Source: an uncultured Eubacteriales bacterium
GTDB taxonomy: Bacteria > Bacillota > Clostridia > Peptostreptococcales > Anaerovoracaceae
Reading direction: 5' to 3'
NCBI GenBank assembly: GCA_902797345.1
Contig: CADBSL010000124.1
Location: 1 to 10,109 of the forward strand
Length of the DNA: 10,109 nucleotides
In this document: one piece after another, positions 1-7,467 of the stretch
Numbering within the stretch: position 1 is the stretch's first letter
How the letters are laid out: each line of letters starts with the position of its first letter
The notes under the pieces: model-generated
What the model was told of the DNA's origin: nothing
Databases searched by the model: none
Seen by the model: the letters and a program-made list of their open reading frames with translations, nothing else
Translations under genes and position numbers: made by a program

Positions 1-21
1 CAGTTTTTGGGAACACGTTAC

Positions 22-54
22 AAAAGCAACCCTTTCTGAAAAAGGGTTGCTTTT
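22..54 (-). terminator. Factor-independent terminator hairpin after rlmD, possibly bidirectional
   Basis: Bases 22-35 and 41-54 are perfect reverse complements, giving a 14-bp stem with a 5-nt loop (36-40). Each outer arm ends in four T on its own 3' side, so read on either strand the RNA ends in a short U run. It begins one base past the rlmD stop codon (58-56), which suits the end of the leftward operon. The U run is short and is part of the stem, and no longer U tract follows, so its efficiency is uncertain. It may also serve a rightward gene ending left of the window; bases 1-21 show nothing I can assign. Confidence 0.8.
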
Positions 55-55
55 C

Positions 56-1411
56 TCAAATTCTCGACATTAATACTACCGTCTCGATGTGTTTGGTAAA
101 GGGGAAATTATCAAATGCTTTGACACTCTCCACCCGGTAGCCCTCCTGTTCCATGACTGCCAGGTTCTGTGCCAGGGTCAGGGGGTTGCAGGAGACATAA
201 ACGATGGTGTCCACTCTGTAGTCCAAAATCTTCCGCAGGGCCTTCGGCAATATCCCCGCCCGGGGCGGATCCACCACGATGACATCGGGTTTTTCGCTGA
301 CTTCGTCCAGGGCCTTGAACACATCCCCAGCGATGAATTCGCAGTTCGACAGTCCATTCAGATCCGCATTGACCCGCGCCGCCTCCACGGCTTCTTCCAC
401 CAACTCGATGCCCACGACTTTCTTCGCCCTAAGGGCCATGATCTGAGAGATGGTCCCGGTGCCGCTGTACAGGTCGAAGACGGTCTTCCCCTCCAGTTCC
501 GGGATCAACCCCACCGCATAGTCGTACAGCCGCTCCGCCGCTTCCGTGTTGGTCTGGAAGAAGGAGAAAGGTGTGACCTTGAACTTCAGTCCCAGGATCT
601 CTTCGTAATAATAGTCCTGTCCCCAGAGGGTCTTGATCGCATCACAATAGACAGAATCCGCCACCCGGTCATTGAAGGTGTGGGTGATCCCGACGATATC
701 GTTATTCAAAGGCAGGCTCCTCAGTTTTTCCACGTAAGCCCCCTCATCCATTTCATATCCGGTAGCCGTCACCAGATTCACCAGCAGCTGCCGGTGCTTT
801 TCACTCTTCCGGACGATCAGATTGCGCTGGTATCCGGAGTGATCTTTTTTGTGGTAGTGGGGGATCCCTGCGTCCTCAAAGAACTCCAGGGTCGCCTTCA
901 CGATCTGTTGGAAATCCCGGTCTGCGATCACGCAGTCTGATACAGTGATCACATCCATGAACCGGCCTTTTTTGTGCATCCCCAATTGAGGCTTGCCTCC
1001 GATCTCATAGTCCCCGAAGGTGAACTCCATCTTATTCCGGTACTCTGTGATCTTCGGGCAGGGTTCGATCCCCAGGAATTCGCCGTATTCCACCTCGTTC
1101 TTTTCCAGTTGATCCAGCACTTCCTGCCGTTTCATCTCCACCTGCCGCTCATAAGGCAGCGTCGGGAAGGTACAGCCCCCGCAGACATCCGAGAAAGAAC
1201 AATTCGGCTCGATCTCGTAGGGCGCCCGCCCTACGATGCCGATATTCTTGACCTTGATCCTCTTCTCTCCGCTCTTTAGTACCCGCACATCCACGGTCTG
1301 TCCCTCCAAAGCACCGTCTACCTTTACTTTTCTATTGTCAAAACGAGCGATACCCTCATTCGGATATCGCTGTCCTTCGATTTTTATACGTAAAACATCG
1401 CCTTTTTTCAT
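56..1411 (-). CDS. rlmD: 23S rRNA (uracil-C5)-methyltransferase, RlmD/RlmCD type (TrmA family)
   Basis: This 451-residue protein transfers a methyl group from S-adenosylmethionine to C5 of uridine in 23S rRNA. An N-terminal TRAM-like RNA-binding domain spans about residues 1-60. Cysteines C71, C77, C80 and C160 match the C-x5-C-x2-C...C pattern of the 4Fe-4S site. The SAM-binding motif DLYSGTGT is at 313-320, DPPRAG at 381-386, the nucleophile C408 lies in SCNP, and the likely base E443 in HIETV. The length is normal for the family. The ATG directly abuts the TAG stop of the mgtC-like gene, with GAGGAGA as ribosome binding site inside the end of that gene, so the two are probably translationally coupled. 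In Gram-positive bacteria one enzyme of this type (RlmCD) often modifies both U747 and U1939; which sites this one modifies cannot be read from the sequence. Confidence 0.93.
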   Translation of the reverse strand: MKKGDVLRIKIEGQRYPNEGIARFDNRKVKVDGALEGQTVDVRVLKSGEKRIKVKNIGIVGRAPYEIEPNCSFSDVCGGCTFPTLPYERQVEMKRQEVLDQLEKNEVEYGEFLGIEPCPKITEYRNKMEFTFGDYEIGGKPQLGMHKKGRFMDVITVSDCVIADRDFQQIVKATLEFFEDAGIPHYHKKDHSGYQRNLIVRKSEKHRQLLVNLVTATGYEMDEGAYVEKLRSLPLNNDIVGITHTFNDRVADSVYCDAIKTLWGQDYYYEEILGLKFKVTPFSFFQTNTEAAERLYDYAVGLIPELEGKTVFDLYSGTGTISQIMALRAKKVVGIELVEEAVEAARVNADLNGLSNCEFIAGDVFKALDEVSEKPDVIVVDPPRAGILPKALRKILDYRVDTIVYVSCNPLTLAQNLAVMEQEGYRVESVKAFDNFPFTKHIETVVLMSRI

Positions 1412-2104
1412 CTATTTCTCCTCTACCAGGTGAACACCGTCGATCTTGCTGAGACCGCTGACGATGAAACTCACGTCCATGTAACGGGGAAGCTGCAGGT
1501 ACACCACCAGCTTCACGATGCCGGGTTCGTTTTCTCCTACATCCAATTCATTCGGAAAACTCTTTTCCTGGATCTCCACCCGGCCCAGATTCACCGCATA
1601 CCGGGTCAGCACTTCATCCAATCCCTGCATGAAGGAATCCAACTGTTCCACTTCCGCATAAATCTGCCGGAAATCCTTTTTGACGTGCCGCTGCTCGATG
1701 ATCTGGACGATGGAAAGGGTCCCCACCAAAAGCACCGTCGTGGCGATCGCCGGAATATAAAACCCGGCGCCAACGCCAAGGCCGATGCAGGCCGTGGTCC
1801 ACAGGCTGGCCGCCGTGGTCAGTCCCCGGATCTTATTGCGATTGACGATGATCATCCCGGCACCCAGGAAACCGATGCCGCTGACTACCTGAGCTGCCAG
1901 ACGGGCCGGATCCTTGGTGTTGATAAAGATATCCGCAAAACCATATTTCGAGATCAGCATGACCAATGTTGCACCCAAAATAACGACGATATGAGTACGC
2001 AGGCCGGCTGCCTGGTTTTTTTTCTCACGTTCCAGCCCCACTGCACCGCCCAGTAGGACTGCCAATGCCAGCCGGATCACCATTTCCAGGTTCGATATGA
2101 TCAT
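1412..2104 (-). CDS. MgtC/SapB family membrane protein
   Basis: The protein has 230 residues. The first ~136 form a hydrophobic domain with four or five likely membrane helices (about 7-24, 37-53, 67-87, 97-112 and 113-136). Family signatures are GLEREKKNQAAGLRTH (23-38), GIGFLGAGMI (76-85) and GLTTAASLW (94-102). The rest (about 140-230) is a soluble, ACT-like C-terminal domain as in longer MgtC proteins. Salmonella MgtC supports growth at low magnesium and in macrophages and inhibits the F-type ATPase; other family members have less certain roles, so no specific function is claimed. The start has AGAGGA a few bases upstream. The gene lies 62 bp after tgt with its own predicted promoter (2155-2183), and its stop touches the rlmD start. 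A later methionine (residue 8) is possible but has no better ribosome binding site. Confidence 0.9.
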   Translation of the reverse strand: MIISNLEMVIRLALAVLLGGAVGLEREKKNQAAGLRTHIVVILGATLVMLISKYGFADIFINTKDPARLAAQVVSGIGFLGAGMIIVNRNKIRGLTTAASLWTTACIGLGVGAGFYIPAIATTVLLVGTLSIVQIIEQRHVKKDFRQIYAEVEQLDSFMQGLDEVLTRYAVNLGRVEIQEKSFPNELDVGENEPGIVKLVVYLQLPRYMDVSFIVSGLSKIDGVHLVEEK

Positions 2105-2119
2105 TTCTTCCTCTTTCCC

Positions 2120-2146
2120 GTCGGTTTTTTCTTCCGCTAAACCGAC
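2120..2146 (-). other. 8-bp stem-loop at the predicted 5' end of the mgtC-rlmD transcript
   Basis: Bases 2120-2127 and 2139-2146 are perfect reverse complements (8 bp) separated by 11 nt. In leftward RNA no U run follows the stem, so it does not look like a terminator for tgt. The promoter predicted at 2155-2183 would start transcription near 2148, placing this stem-loop within about two nucleotides of the RNA 5' end. Such 5' stems are known to stabilise mRNAs. The mgtC ribosome binding site (about 2109-2114) lies outside the stem. Confidence 0.5.
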
Positions 2147-2154
2147 TTTTCCCC

Positions 2155-2183
2155 ATTATATCATAGTTACTTCCACGTGTCGC
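2155..2183 (-). promoter_or_regulatory. Predicted sigma-A promoter for mgtC-rlmD inside the 3' end of tgt
   Basis: Read leftward, the -35 is GCGACA (2183-2178, 4/6 of TTGACA), the spacer is 17 bp, and the -10 is a perfect TATAAT (2160-2155). It is preceded by TATGA, giving the Gram-positive extended element TRTGNTATAAT. The -35 and most of the spacer lie in the last codons and stop of tgt. The predicted start site is near 2148. It would let mgtC and rlmD be expressed apart from the ruv-queuosine genes. Confidence 0.6.
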
Positions 2184-3291
2184 CGGTTTCATTGTAAAAT
2201 TCCAGGCGAAACTCCTCAAAACGGTCCTCTTCGATAGCCGTCCGGATCTGTTTCATCAGGTCCAGCAGATAGTGGATATTGTGGTGGGTCAGCAGGATCG
2301 ATGACAGGATCTCTCCCGCCTTGAATAAGTGCCTGAGGTACGCCCGGGAATAATTCCGACAAGTATAACAATCACACTTCGGGTCCAGCGGGGTAAAATC
2401 CCGCTCATATTGTTTATTCTTAATGGAAACTTTTCCGAAGGAGGTGTACGCCATGCCGTTCCGGGCGATCCGGGTGGGGATCACACAATCGAACATATCG
2501 ATCCCCCGGGCCACTCCTTCGATCAGGCAGTCCGGGCTGCCTACTCCCATCAAATAACGGGGCTTCTCCTCCGGCAGCCAGTCCGCACAGTCATCCAGGA
2601 TGTCATACATGATTTCCTTCGGCTCTCCCACGGAAAGTCCGCCAATGGAGTATCCCGGCAGATCCATCTCCACGATCTGGTCCGCGCTCTCCTTCCGAAG
2701 GTCCTTGTACATCCCTCCCTGCATAATGCCGAAAAGGGCCTGTTCTTCTGTATTGGTGTGGGCCTCTTTGCAGCGTTTGAGCCACCGGGTGGTCCGCTCC
2801 AGGGAATCTTTGATGTACCTTCGGTCCGCCGGATAAGGGGCGCACTCGTCAAAGGCCATCATGATATCACTCCCCAGTGCCGTCTGGATCTCCACCACAG
2901 ACTCCGGGGTCAGCATATGCCGGGAACCGTCCAGATAAGATTGGAATCTCACGCCTTCTTCCGTGATCTTCCGCATTTTGCCCAGACTGAAGACCTGGAA
3001 CCCACCGCTGTCCGTGAGGATGGAACCGCTCCAGTTCATGAATTTGTGAAGTCCTCCCGCTTCCCAGATCAATTCGTGTCCGGGCCGCAGGAACAGGTGA
3101 TAGGTATTTCCCAAAATGATATCGGCCCCCATGTCCCGGACTTCCTCCGGTTTCATGGCTTTTACAGTGGCCTGAGTCCCCACCGGCATGAAGACCGGCG
3201 TCTCGATCACGCTGTGGAGAGTCGTGATCCGGCCTCTGCGGGCTTTGCTGCGGGCACTTTTTTTGATCAGTTCAAAGGTCATGGATGCCAT
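2167..3291 (-). CDS. tgt: Queuine/preQ1 tRNA-guanine transglycosylase
   Basis: Tgt exchanges guanine at wobble position 34 of GUN-anticodon tRNAs for the queuosine precursor preQ1 in bacteria. The protein has 374 residues, normal for the family. Visible motifs are DSGGFQ at 94-99 (D94, base-contacting Asp), DECAPY at 148-153, GGLSVGE at 217-223 and DMFDCVIPTR at 265-274, where D268 is the expected covalent nucleophile. Zinc ligands are C306, C308, C311 and H337. It follows queA by 23 bp, so both queuosine steps are co-expressed. The first ATG has only a modest AGAGAG site about 8 nt upstream; a second ATG three codons in (3282) lacks a better one, so I keep the first. In many Clostridia yajC follows tgt; here the next gene is mgtC-like instead. 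Confidence 0.97.
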   Translation of the reverse strand: MASMTFELIKKSARSKARRGRITTLHSVIETPVFMPVGTQATVKAMKPEEVRDMGADIILGNTYHLFLRPGHELIWEAGGLHKFMNWSGSILTDSGGFQVFSLGKMRKITEEGVRFQSYLDGSRHMLTPESVVEIQTALGSDIMMAFDECAPYPADRRYIKDSLERTTRWLKRCKEAHTNTEEQALFGIMQGGMYKDLRKESADQIVEMDLPGYSIGGLSVGEPKEIMYDILDDCADWLPEEKPRYLMGVGSPDCLIEGVARGIDMFDCVIPTRIARNGMAYTSFGKVSIKNKQYERDFTPLDPKCDCYTCRNYSRAYLRHLFKAGEILSSILLTHHNIHYLLDLMKQIRTAIEEDRFEEFRLEFYNETGDTWK

Positions 3292-3314
3292 CGTTATTCT
3301 CTCTTTCGTTAGGT

Positions 3315-4352
3315 CTAAAGGATCAACATACAGTCACCGTAGCTGAAAAAGCGGTATTTCTCCCGCACCGCTTCCTCGTAAGCCTCCAGGATCTTCTCCC
3401 GGTCGTAAAAGGCCGAAATCAGCATCAGCAACGTGGATTTTGGCAGATGGAAATTGGTCAAAAGCCCTTCGATGGTCTTGAACCGATACACCGGCGGGTA
3501 GATGAACAGATTGGTGCTCCGCTGCCCGGCCTTCACGAATCCGTTTTCGTCCGCCGCGCTTTCCACCGTCCGGGTAGAAGTGGTTCCCACGGAAATGATC
3601 CGGCGCCCCTCCCTTTTTGCCCGGTTGATCTTCTCCGCCGTTTCTTCATCGATGGAGTATTCTTCGTAATGCATGGCGTGATCTTCGATCTCCTCCGCCT
3701 TCACCGGCCGGAAAGTGCCGATGCCCACGTGAAGAGTCACAAAGGCCAGTTCCACGCCCTTTTCCTGCAGAGTCTGTAAGATCTCATCTGTGAAATGGAG
3801 CCCCGCCGTGGGAGCCGCCACAGACCCCTCGTATTTGCAATAGACCGTCTGATACCGGTCCTTGTCTTCCGTTTCATTCTCCCGATCGATGTAGGGAGGC
3901 AGGGGGATCTGCCCATATTCATCCAGGAGTTCGTTCCAGATGCCTTCGTAGTCAAATCTCAGGTGTCGGGTGCCGTCCTCTCCGTATCCGACCACTTCCG
4001 CCCGGAAGCGTTTCTCCTGCGAAAAACTCACGGCGTCTCCCAGTTTGAGCCTCTTTCCTGGCCGTACCATCGCTTCCCAGGTGTCCCCTTCCAGCCGCTT
4101 GATCAACAGGACCTCGATCTTCGCTCCGGTCTTTTCTTTAACGCCAAAAATCCGGGCCGGAATGACCTTGGAATCGTTTAAGACCAACAGGTCTCCGGGC
4201 CGGAGATAATCAGTGATATCGTAAAAATGTTTGTGTTCGATGGTTCCGGCTTTCCGGTCCAGCACCATCATCCGGGAATTCTCCCGACGGTCCGCCGGGT
4301 GCTGCGCGATGAGCTCCTCCGGCAGATGATAATCAAATTCAGTCAGTTTCAT
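3315..4352 (-). CDS. queA: S-adenosylmethionine:tRNA ribosyltransferase-isomerase
   Basis: QueA moves the ribosyl part of SAM onto preQ1 already placed in tRNA by Tgt, forming epoxyqueuosine. The 345-residue protein is full length. Recognised family stretches include LVLNDSKVIPARIFG (56-70), GSVAAPTAGLHFT (176-188), HVGIGTFRPV (208-217), ISVGTTSTRTVES (253-265) and the segment GLLTNFHLPKSTLLML (296-311). The start MKLTEFDYHLPEELIAQ matches the usual QueA N-terminus. One base separates its ATG from the TAA of the upstream SpoIID-like gene, and I see no good Shine-Dalgarno sequence in the preceding 20 bases, which suggests translation by re-initiation after the upstream gene. It sits directly ahead of tgt. 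Confidence 0.97.
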   Translation of the reverse strand: MKLTEFDYHLPEELIAQHPADRRENSRMMVLDRKAGTIEHKHFYDITDYLRPGDLLVLNDSKVIPARIFGVKEKTGAKIEVLLIKRLEGDTWEAMVRPGKRLKLGDAVSFSQEKRFRAEVVGYGEDGTRHLRFDYEGIWNELLDEYGQIPLPPYIDRENETEDKDRYQTVYCKYEGSVAAPTAGLHFTDEILQTLQEKGVELAFVTLHVGIGTFRPVKAEEIEDHAMHYEEYSIDEETAEKINRAKREGRRIISVGTTSTRTVESAADENGFVKAGQRSTNLFIYPPVYRFKTIEGLLTNFHLPKSTLLMLISAFYDREKILEAYEEAVREKYRFFSYGDCMLIL

Positions 4353-4353
4353 G

Positions 4354-5733
4354 TTATTGTATCGTCACATCCGTAAAGTAATATTTTAAAATGTCTTCGT
4401 AGCCATACCCCTGGGCAGCCATTTCCCGGGCGCCGGTCTGGCTCATACCGATCCCGTGTCCGTATCCCCGGCCGGAGATCTTGATCCCATCGTATCCGCT
4501 TCTCTCCTCCACGACCTTTTCTTCCGTAAGAGTCTCGGCTTTTTTGATCACCAGGGCATCGCTGAGGCTTTTCGCCACCACTTCATTCAGGTTCAGCACC
4601 ATCACCTCACCGGTCCGGTCCAGTACATAGTACTGATCCAGGGTGAAGGAAGATTCCCTGTTCACCGGCTGGCGAACCACCTTCTTCACCAGTTCGTATC
4701 CGTTTTCGGTGATGTCGAACTTCAGGGACCGCATCGCCGAAGTCCCAAACAGGGAACGGATCCGATCCTTCCCGATCACAGCCTTTCCGGCATCTCCGGT
4801 AAATTCCATCTCCAGCACACTGCCGCCCTCGGAACGTTTTGTGACCTGGACTTTCTGGATATTGCCGACGTTGTAGCCTGCTGAACGTAAAAGACTCTTC
4901 AGTTTTTCGTCCGGCACGACGATCTCCCAGGTGTCGCTGGGATTGAATTCATCTTTTTTAGCCTTGAGGTAACCGGCTCCGCCGCCCCAGATCTCCTGGC
5001 TGCTCTCGATCCACCCGCCGTTATTGGCAGAATAGTAACAGGACACCGGCACGCCTCCGTAGTAAACCAGCTTGCCGGTGGTATCCGACACCGCACTGGT
5101 GCACTTGGCCGACTCGCATCCCATTCCTCCGTAGACCTGGCAGTCCTGGCTGCAGCAGACGTCATATCCTGCACCGCCATGCTTCCCGCCGCTTCTGACC
5201 GTCTGGGCTGCGTAGCTTCTGGCGCAGACCGCCTGGGCCTTCAGCGCTTCGATCGGGTAGCTGGCGCTCATCTCCTTCGGCAGCACACCGTAGAGGTATT
5301 TTTCCAGGCTCAGCACGTTGATATAGCTGTATCCAGAACCGCACCGGTAGAGCATCAGACCGCCTCGGCAGATCCGGCCGCCTTCCGTAAAGGTACCGTT
5401 CTCGATATCCGCAGAACCAACGAAGTACTGGGAAGTATCCCCATAGGAAATGAACAGTTCTTCCCCGTATTCGTCATAAACGTTGATATAACCACCCTCG
5501 CAGACGAGCTCGACCTGCGTCACGTCCGGATAGCAGTATTTTTGATACACTTCTCCTCCGCTGTATTCATACACAGCGAAACCTTCCGGGAAAGTCACAT
5601 AGTACAGCGAACCGCTGACATTCGTGACCCCGACTCGTATGAACCCCGGCACATCACCCGACGCCCCAAAGACAAAGGTCCCCGCGCACAGGAATACAAC
5701 CAGGGCACACAGTACTCCGATCAATTTCTTCAT
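4354..5733 (-). CDS. Secreted SpoIID/LytB-domain protein, probable peptidoglycan lytic enzyme
   Basis: The 459-residue protein starts with a signal sequence (lysines at 2-3, hydrophobic 4-23, cleavage plausible near 24-26), so it should act outside the membrane. The SpoIID/LytB domain covers about 140-260 and resumes at 415-455. EKYLYGVLPKEM (144-155) contains E154, which aligns with the catalytic glutamate of SpoIID. GRGYGHGIGMSQTGA (421-435) is the C-terminal signature. H185, C193, C194 and C198 around DVCCSQDCQVY (191-201) resemble the zinc site described for clostridial SpoIID. A region of about 75 residues (340-415) between the domain halves carries no motif I recognise. SpoIID enzymes cleave denuded glycan strands during spore engulfment. 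Classical SpoIID is smaller (~340 residues) and lies in another locus, so this may be a paralogue with a vegetative or sporulation role. AGGGAG lies 6 nt before the ATG. Confidence 0.88.
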   Translation of the reverse strand: MKKLIGVLCALVVFLCAGTFVFGASGDVPGFIRVGVTNVSGSLYYVTFPEGFAVYEYSGGEVYQKYCYPDVTQVELVCEGGYINVYDEYGEELFISYGDTSQYFVGSADIENGTFTEGGRICRGGLMLYRCGSGYSYINVLSLEKYLYGVLPKEMSASYPIEALKAQAVCARSYAAQTVRSGGKHGGAGYDVCCSQDCQVYGGMGCESAKCTSAVSDTTGKLVYYGGVPVSCYYSANNGGWIESSQEIWGGGAGYLKAKKDEFNPSDTWEIVVPDEKLKSLLRSAGYNVGNIQKVQVTKRSEGGSVLEMEFTGDAGKAVIGKDRIRSLFGTSAMRSLKFDITENGYELVKKVVRQPVNRESSFTLDQYYVLDRTGEVMVLNLNEVVAKSLSDALVIKKAETLTEEKVVEERSGYDGIKISGRGYGHGIGMSQTGAREMAAQGYGYEDILKYYFTDVTIQ

Positions 5734-5755
5734 GTTTACTCCCTTTTGTTTACTC
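5733..5755. repeat. Short direct repeat across the SpoIID-like gene start
   Basis: The nonamer TGTTTACTC occurs at 5733-5741 and again at 5747-5755, 14 bp apart. Read leftward it places GAGTAAACA twice, the second copy providing the G-rich bases and spacer before the ATG. It could be a small tandem duplication of the translation start region or chance. Confidence 0.35.
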
Positions 5756-5756
5756 T

Positions 5757-6809
5757 CTATATTTCCATCTTCATCTGGTCTTTGCCGGGATCATCACCCT
5801 TGTCCAGGAGAGCTTCCAGTCCTAAATGCCGATAGGCCAGTTCCGAGGCGATCCGACCCTTCTGCGTCCGGAAGATCAATCCCGACTGGATCAGATAGGG
5901 CTCGTATGCATCTTCGATGGTGACCTTTTCTTCCCCCACAGCGGAAGCGATGGCGTTGATCCCCACCGGTCCCCCTTTGAATTGGGTGATGATCGTGGTC
6001 AGGATCTGCCGGTCCAGGCTCTCCAACCCCAGATCATCGATCCGAAGGGCCTTCAAGGACTTCCGGGTGATGTCGATGTCGATATCCCCGTTTCCTCTCA
6101 CCTGGGCGATATCCCGGATCCGCCGCAGCAGCCGGTTGGCGATCCGCGGGGTCCCCCGGGACCGTTTGGCCAGTTCTGCCATGGACTCCTCGTCAATCGA
6201 CACACCCAGGAGTTTTGCCGACCGGCGGATGATCTGCACCAGTTCCTCCGGCGTGTACATTTCAAATTTACTGATGATGCCGAACCGGTCCCTCAGAGGA
6301 GCTGCCAGACTCCCCGCCCGGGTGGTGGCTCCCACCAGGGTGAACTTATTCAGGTCCACCCGAAGGGTCCTGGCGGAGGGGCCTTTGCCGATGATGATAT
6401 CCAGCGCAAAGTCTTCCATCGCAGAATACAACATTTCTTCCACAGTTCTGTGAAGTCTGTGTATCTCGTCGATGAACAATACGTCCCCTTCGTTCAGGTT
6501 CGTCAGCACAGCCGCCAGGTCTCCCGCTTTTTCGATCGCCGGGCCGGAAGTGATCCTGAAATCCACTCCCAGTTCCGAGGCGATGATTCCGGCCAACGTG
6601 GTTTTTCCCAGACCCGGAGGCCCGTAAAACAACACGTGATCCAGGGATTCCTTCCGCATCATGGCTGCGTCGATGAACACCTTCAGATTATCCGTTACAT
6701 TCTTTTGTCCAATATATTCACTGAGTCGTTTCGGCCGCAGACTCCGCTCGATATCGATGTCTTCTTCGGCAAACTCGCCGTTTACGACTCTGTCGTCTCT
6801 GTCTTCCAT
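5757..6809 (-). CDS. ruvB: Holliday junction branch migration ATPase RuvB
   Basis: RuvB is the hexameric AAA+ motor that pulls DNA through a RuvA-bound Holliday junction. The 350-residue protein shows Walker A GPPGLGKT (63-70), Walker B LFIDEIHR (111-118), sensor 1 GATTR (160-164), the LRDRFG segment (172-177) carrying the arginine finger, sensor 2 in RGTPRIANR (218-226) and a C-terminal winged-helix domain (about 265-335). The N-terminus is longer than the minimal core and acidic, as in many Bacillota. It follows ruvA by 27 bp and precedes the SpoIID-like gene by 23 bp. The SD before the ATG is mediocre (AAGGCGG about 8 nt away). Confidence 0.98.
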   Translation of the reverse strand: MEDRDDRVVNGEFAEEDIDIERSLRPKRLSEYIGQKNVTDNLKVFIDAAMMRKESLDHVLFYGPPGLGKTTLAGIIASELGVDFRITSGPAIEKAGDLAAVLTNLNEGDVLFIDEIHRLHRTVEEMLYSAMEDFALDIIIGKGPSARTLRVDLNKFTLVGATTRAGSLAAPLRDRFGIISKFEMYTPEELVQIIRRSAKLLGVSIDEESMAELAKRSRGTPRIANRLLRRIRDIAQVRGNGDIDIDITRKSLKALRIDDLGLESLDRQILTTIITQFKGGPVGINAIASAVGEEKVTIEDAYEPYLIQSGLIFRTQKGRIASELAYRHLGLEALLDKGDDPGKDQMKMEI

Positions 6810-6836
6810 CCTGTTTCCGCCTTTTCCCCTAAGGGC

Positions 6837-7451
6837 TTATCTCATGAGTTTCGCCAGTGCCTTTTTTATGTAGGTCTGGGGATCCTCGTATTCTTCCTTG
6901 ATCTTACTGAGGGCCATGGCTGCGTCGCTGCGGGAATATCCCAGCACGATCAGCGCCTGCAAAGCTTCTCCTCTGGCATCGATGTCGCCGCCGGAGAGGT
7001 TTTCCTCGGAGGCAAAGGAGGTGTCCGCCTGCTCCAGTCCGGGGACATCCGCCAACTTGTCCTTCAGTTCCAGCACGATCCGCTGAGCGGTTTTCTTTCC
7101 AACCCCCGGTGCCCGGGTAATGGAAGCGATGTCCTCAAAGAGGATCGCTCTGGACAGTGCATCCGCCCGCATCACCGACAGGATCGCCAGGGCTGCCTTT
7201 GCGCCCACTCCGTTAACATTCAGCAGTTTTTTAAACAGCATCAGGTCGGACTTCTGTTTGAAGCCGTAGAGGCTGATGTCGTCCTCCCGGACCATCATCG
7301 TAGTCCAGACTTCCACTTCCGCCGGCCCGTCCTGCAGCGTTACGAACTGCCCCGGATCCGGCACGTGGACCTCAAACCCGATCCCGCCATTTTCGATTAC
7401 GATCAGCCCCTCCTCTTTGGAAAGGAGCTGTCCTTTGATATATCCGATCAT
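6837..7451 (-). CDS. ruvA: Holliday junction DNA helicase subunit RuvA
   Basis: RuvA binds the four-way junction as a tetramer and loads RuvB. The 204-residue protein has the N-terminal OB-fold (1-62) with the acidic-pin sequence REDD (55-58) and LYGF (61-64). Two helix-hairpin-helix motifs follow at about 78-90 (NGVGAKAALAI) and 114-126 (APGVGKKTAQRIV), then an acidic linker (135-155) and the small domain III (about 156-204) that contacts RuvB. GGAGG stands 8 nt before the ATG; the gap to ruvC is 16 bp. Confidence 0.97.
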   Translation of the reverse strand: MIGYIKGQLLSKEEGLIVIENGGIGFEVHVPDPGQFVTLQDGPAEVEVWTTMMVREDDISLYGFKQKSDLMLFKKLLNVNGVGAKAALAILSVMRADALSRAILFEDIASITRAPGVGKKTAQRIVLELKDKLADVPGLEQADTSFASEENLSGGDIDARGEALQALIVLGYSRSDAAMALSKIKEEYEDPQTYIKKALAKLMR

Positions 7452-7467
7452 ACTTCCATCCTCCGGG

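Noticed and set aside
2120..2146. Terminator for tgt
   Set aside because: In the leftward direction the stem is followed by GGGAAAG, with no U run. A weak plus-strand reading ends in four T, but no rightward gene precedes it.
2329..3312. 327-codon plus-strand frame opposite tgt, and similar frames opposite rlmD, mgtC and queA
   Set aside because: All are antisense to conserved genes without protein motifs or convincing ribosome binding sites.
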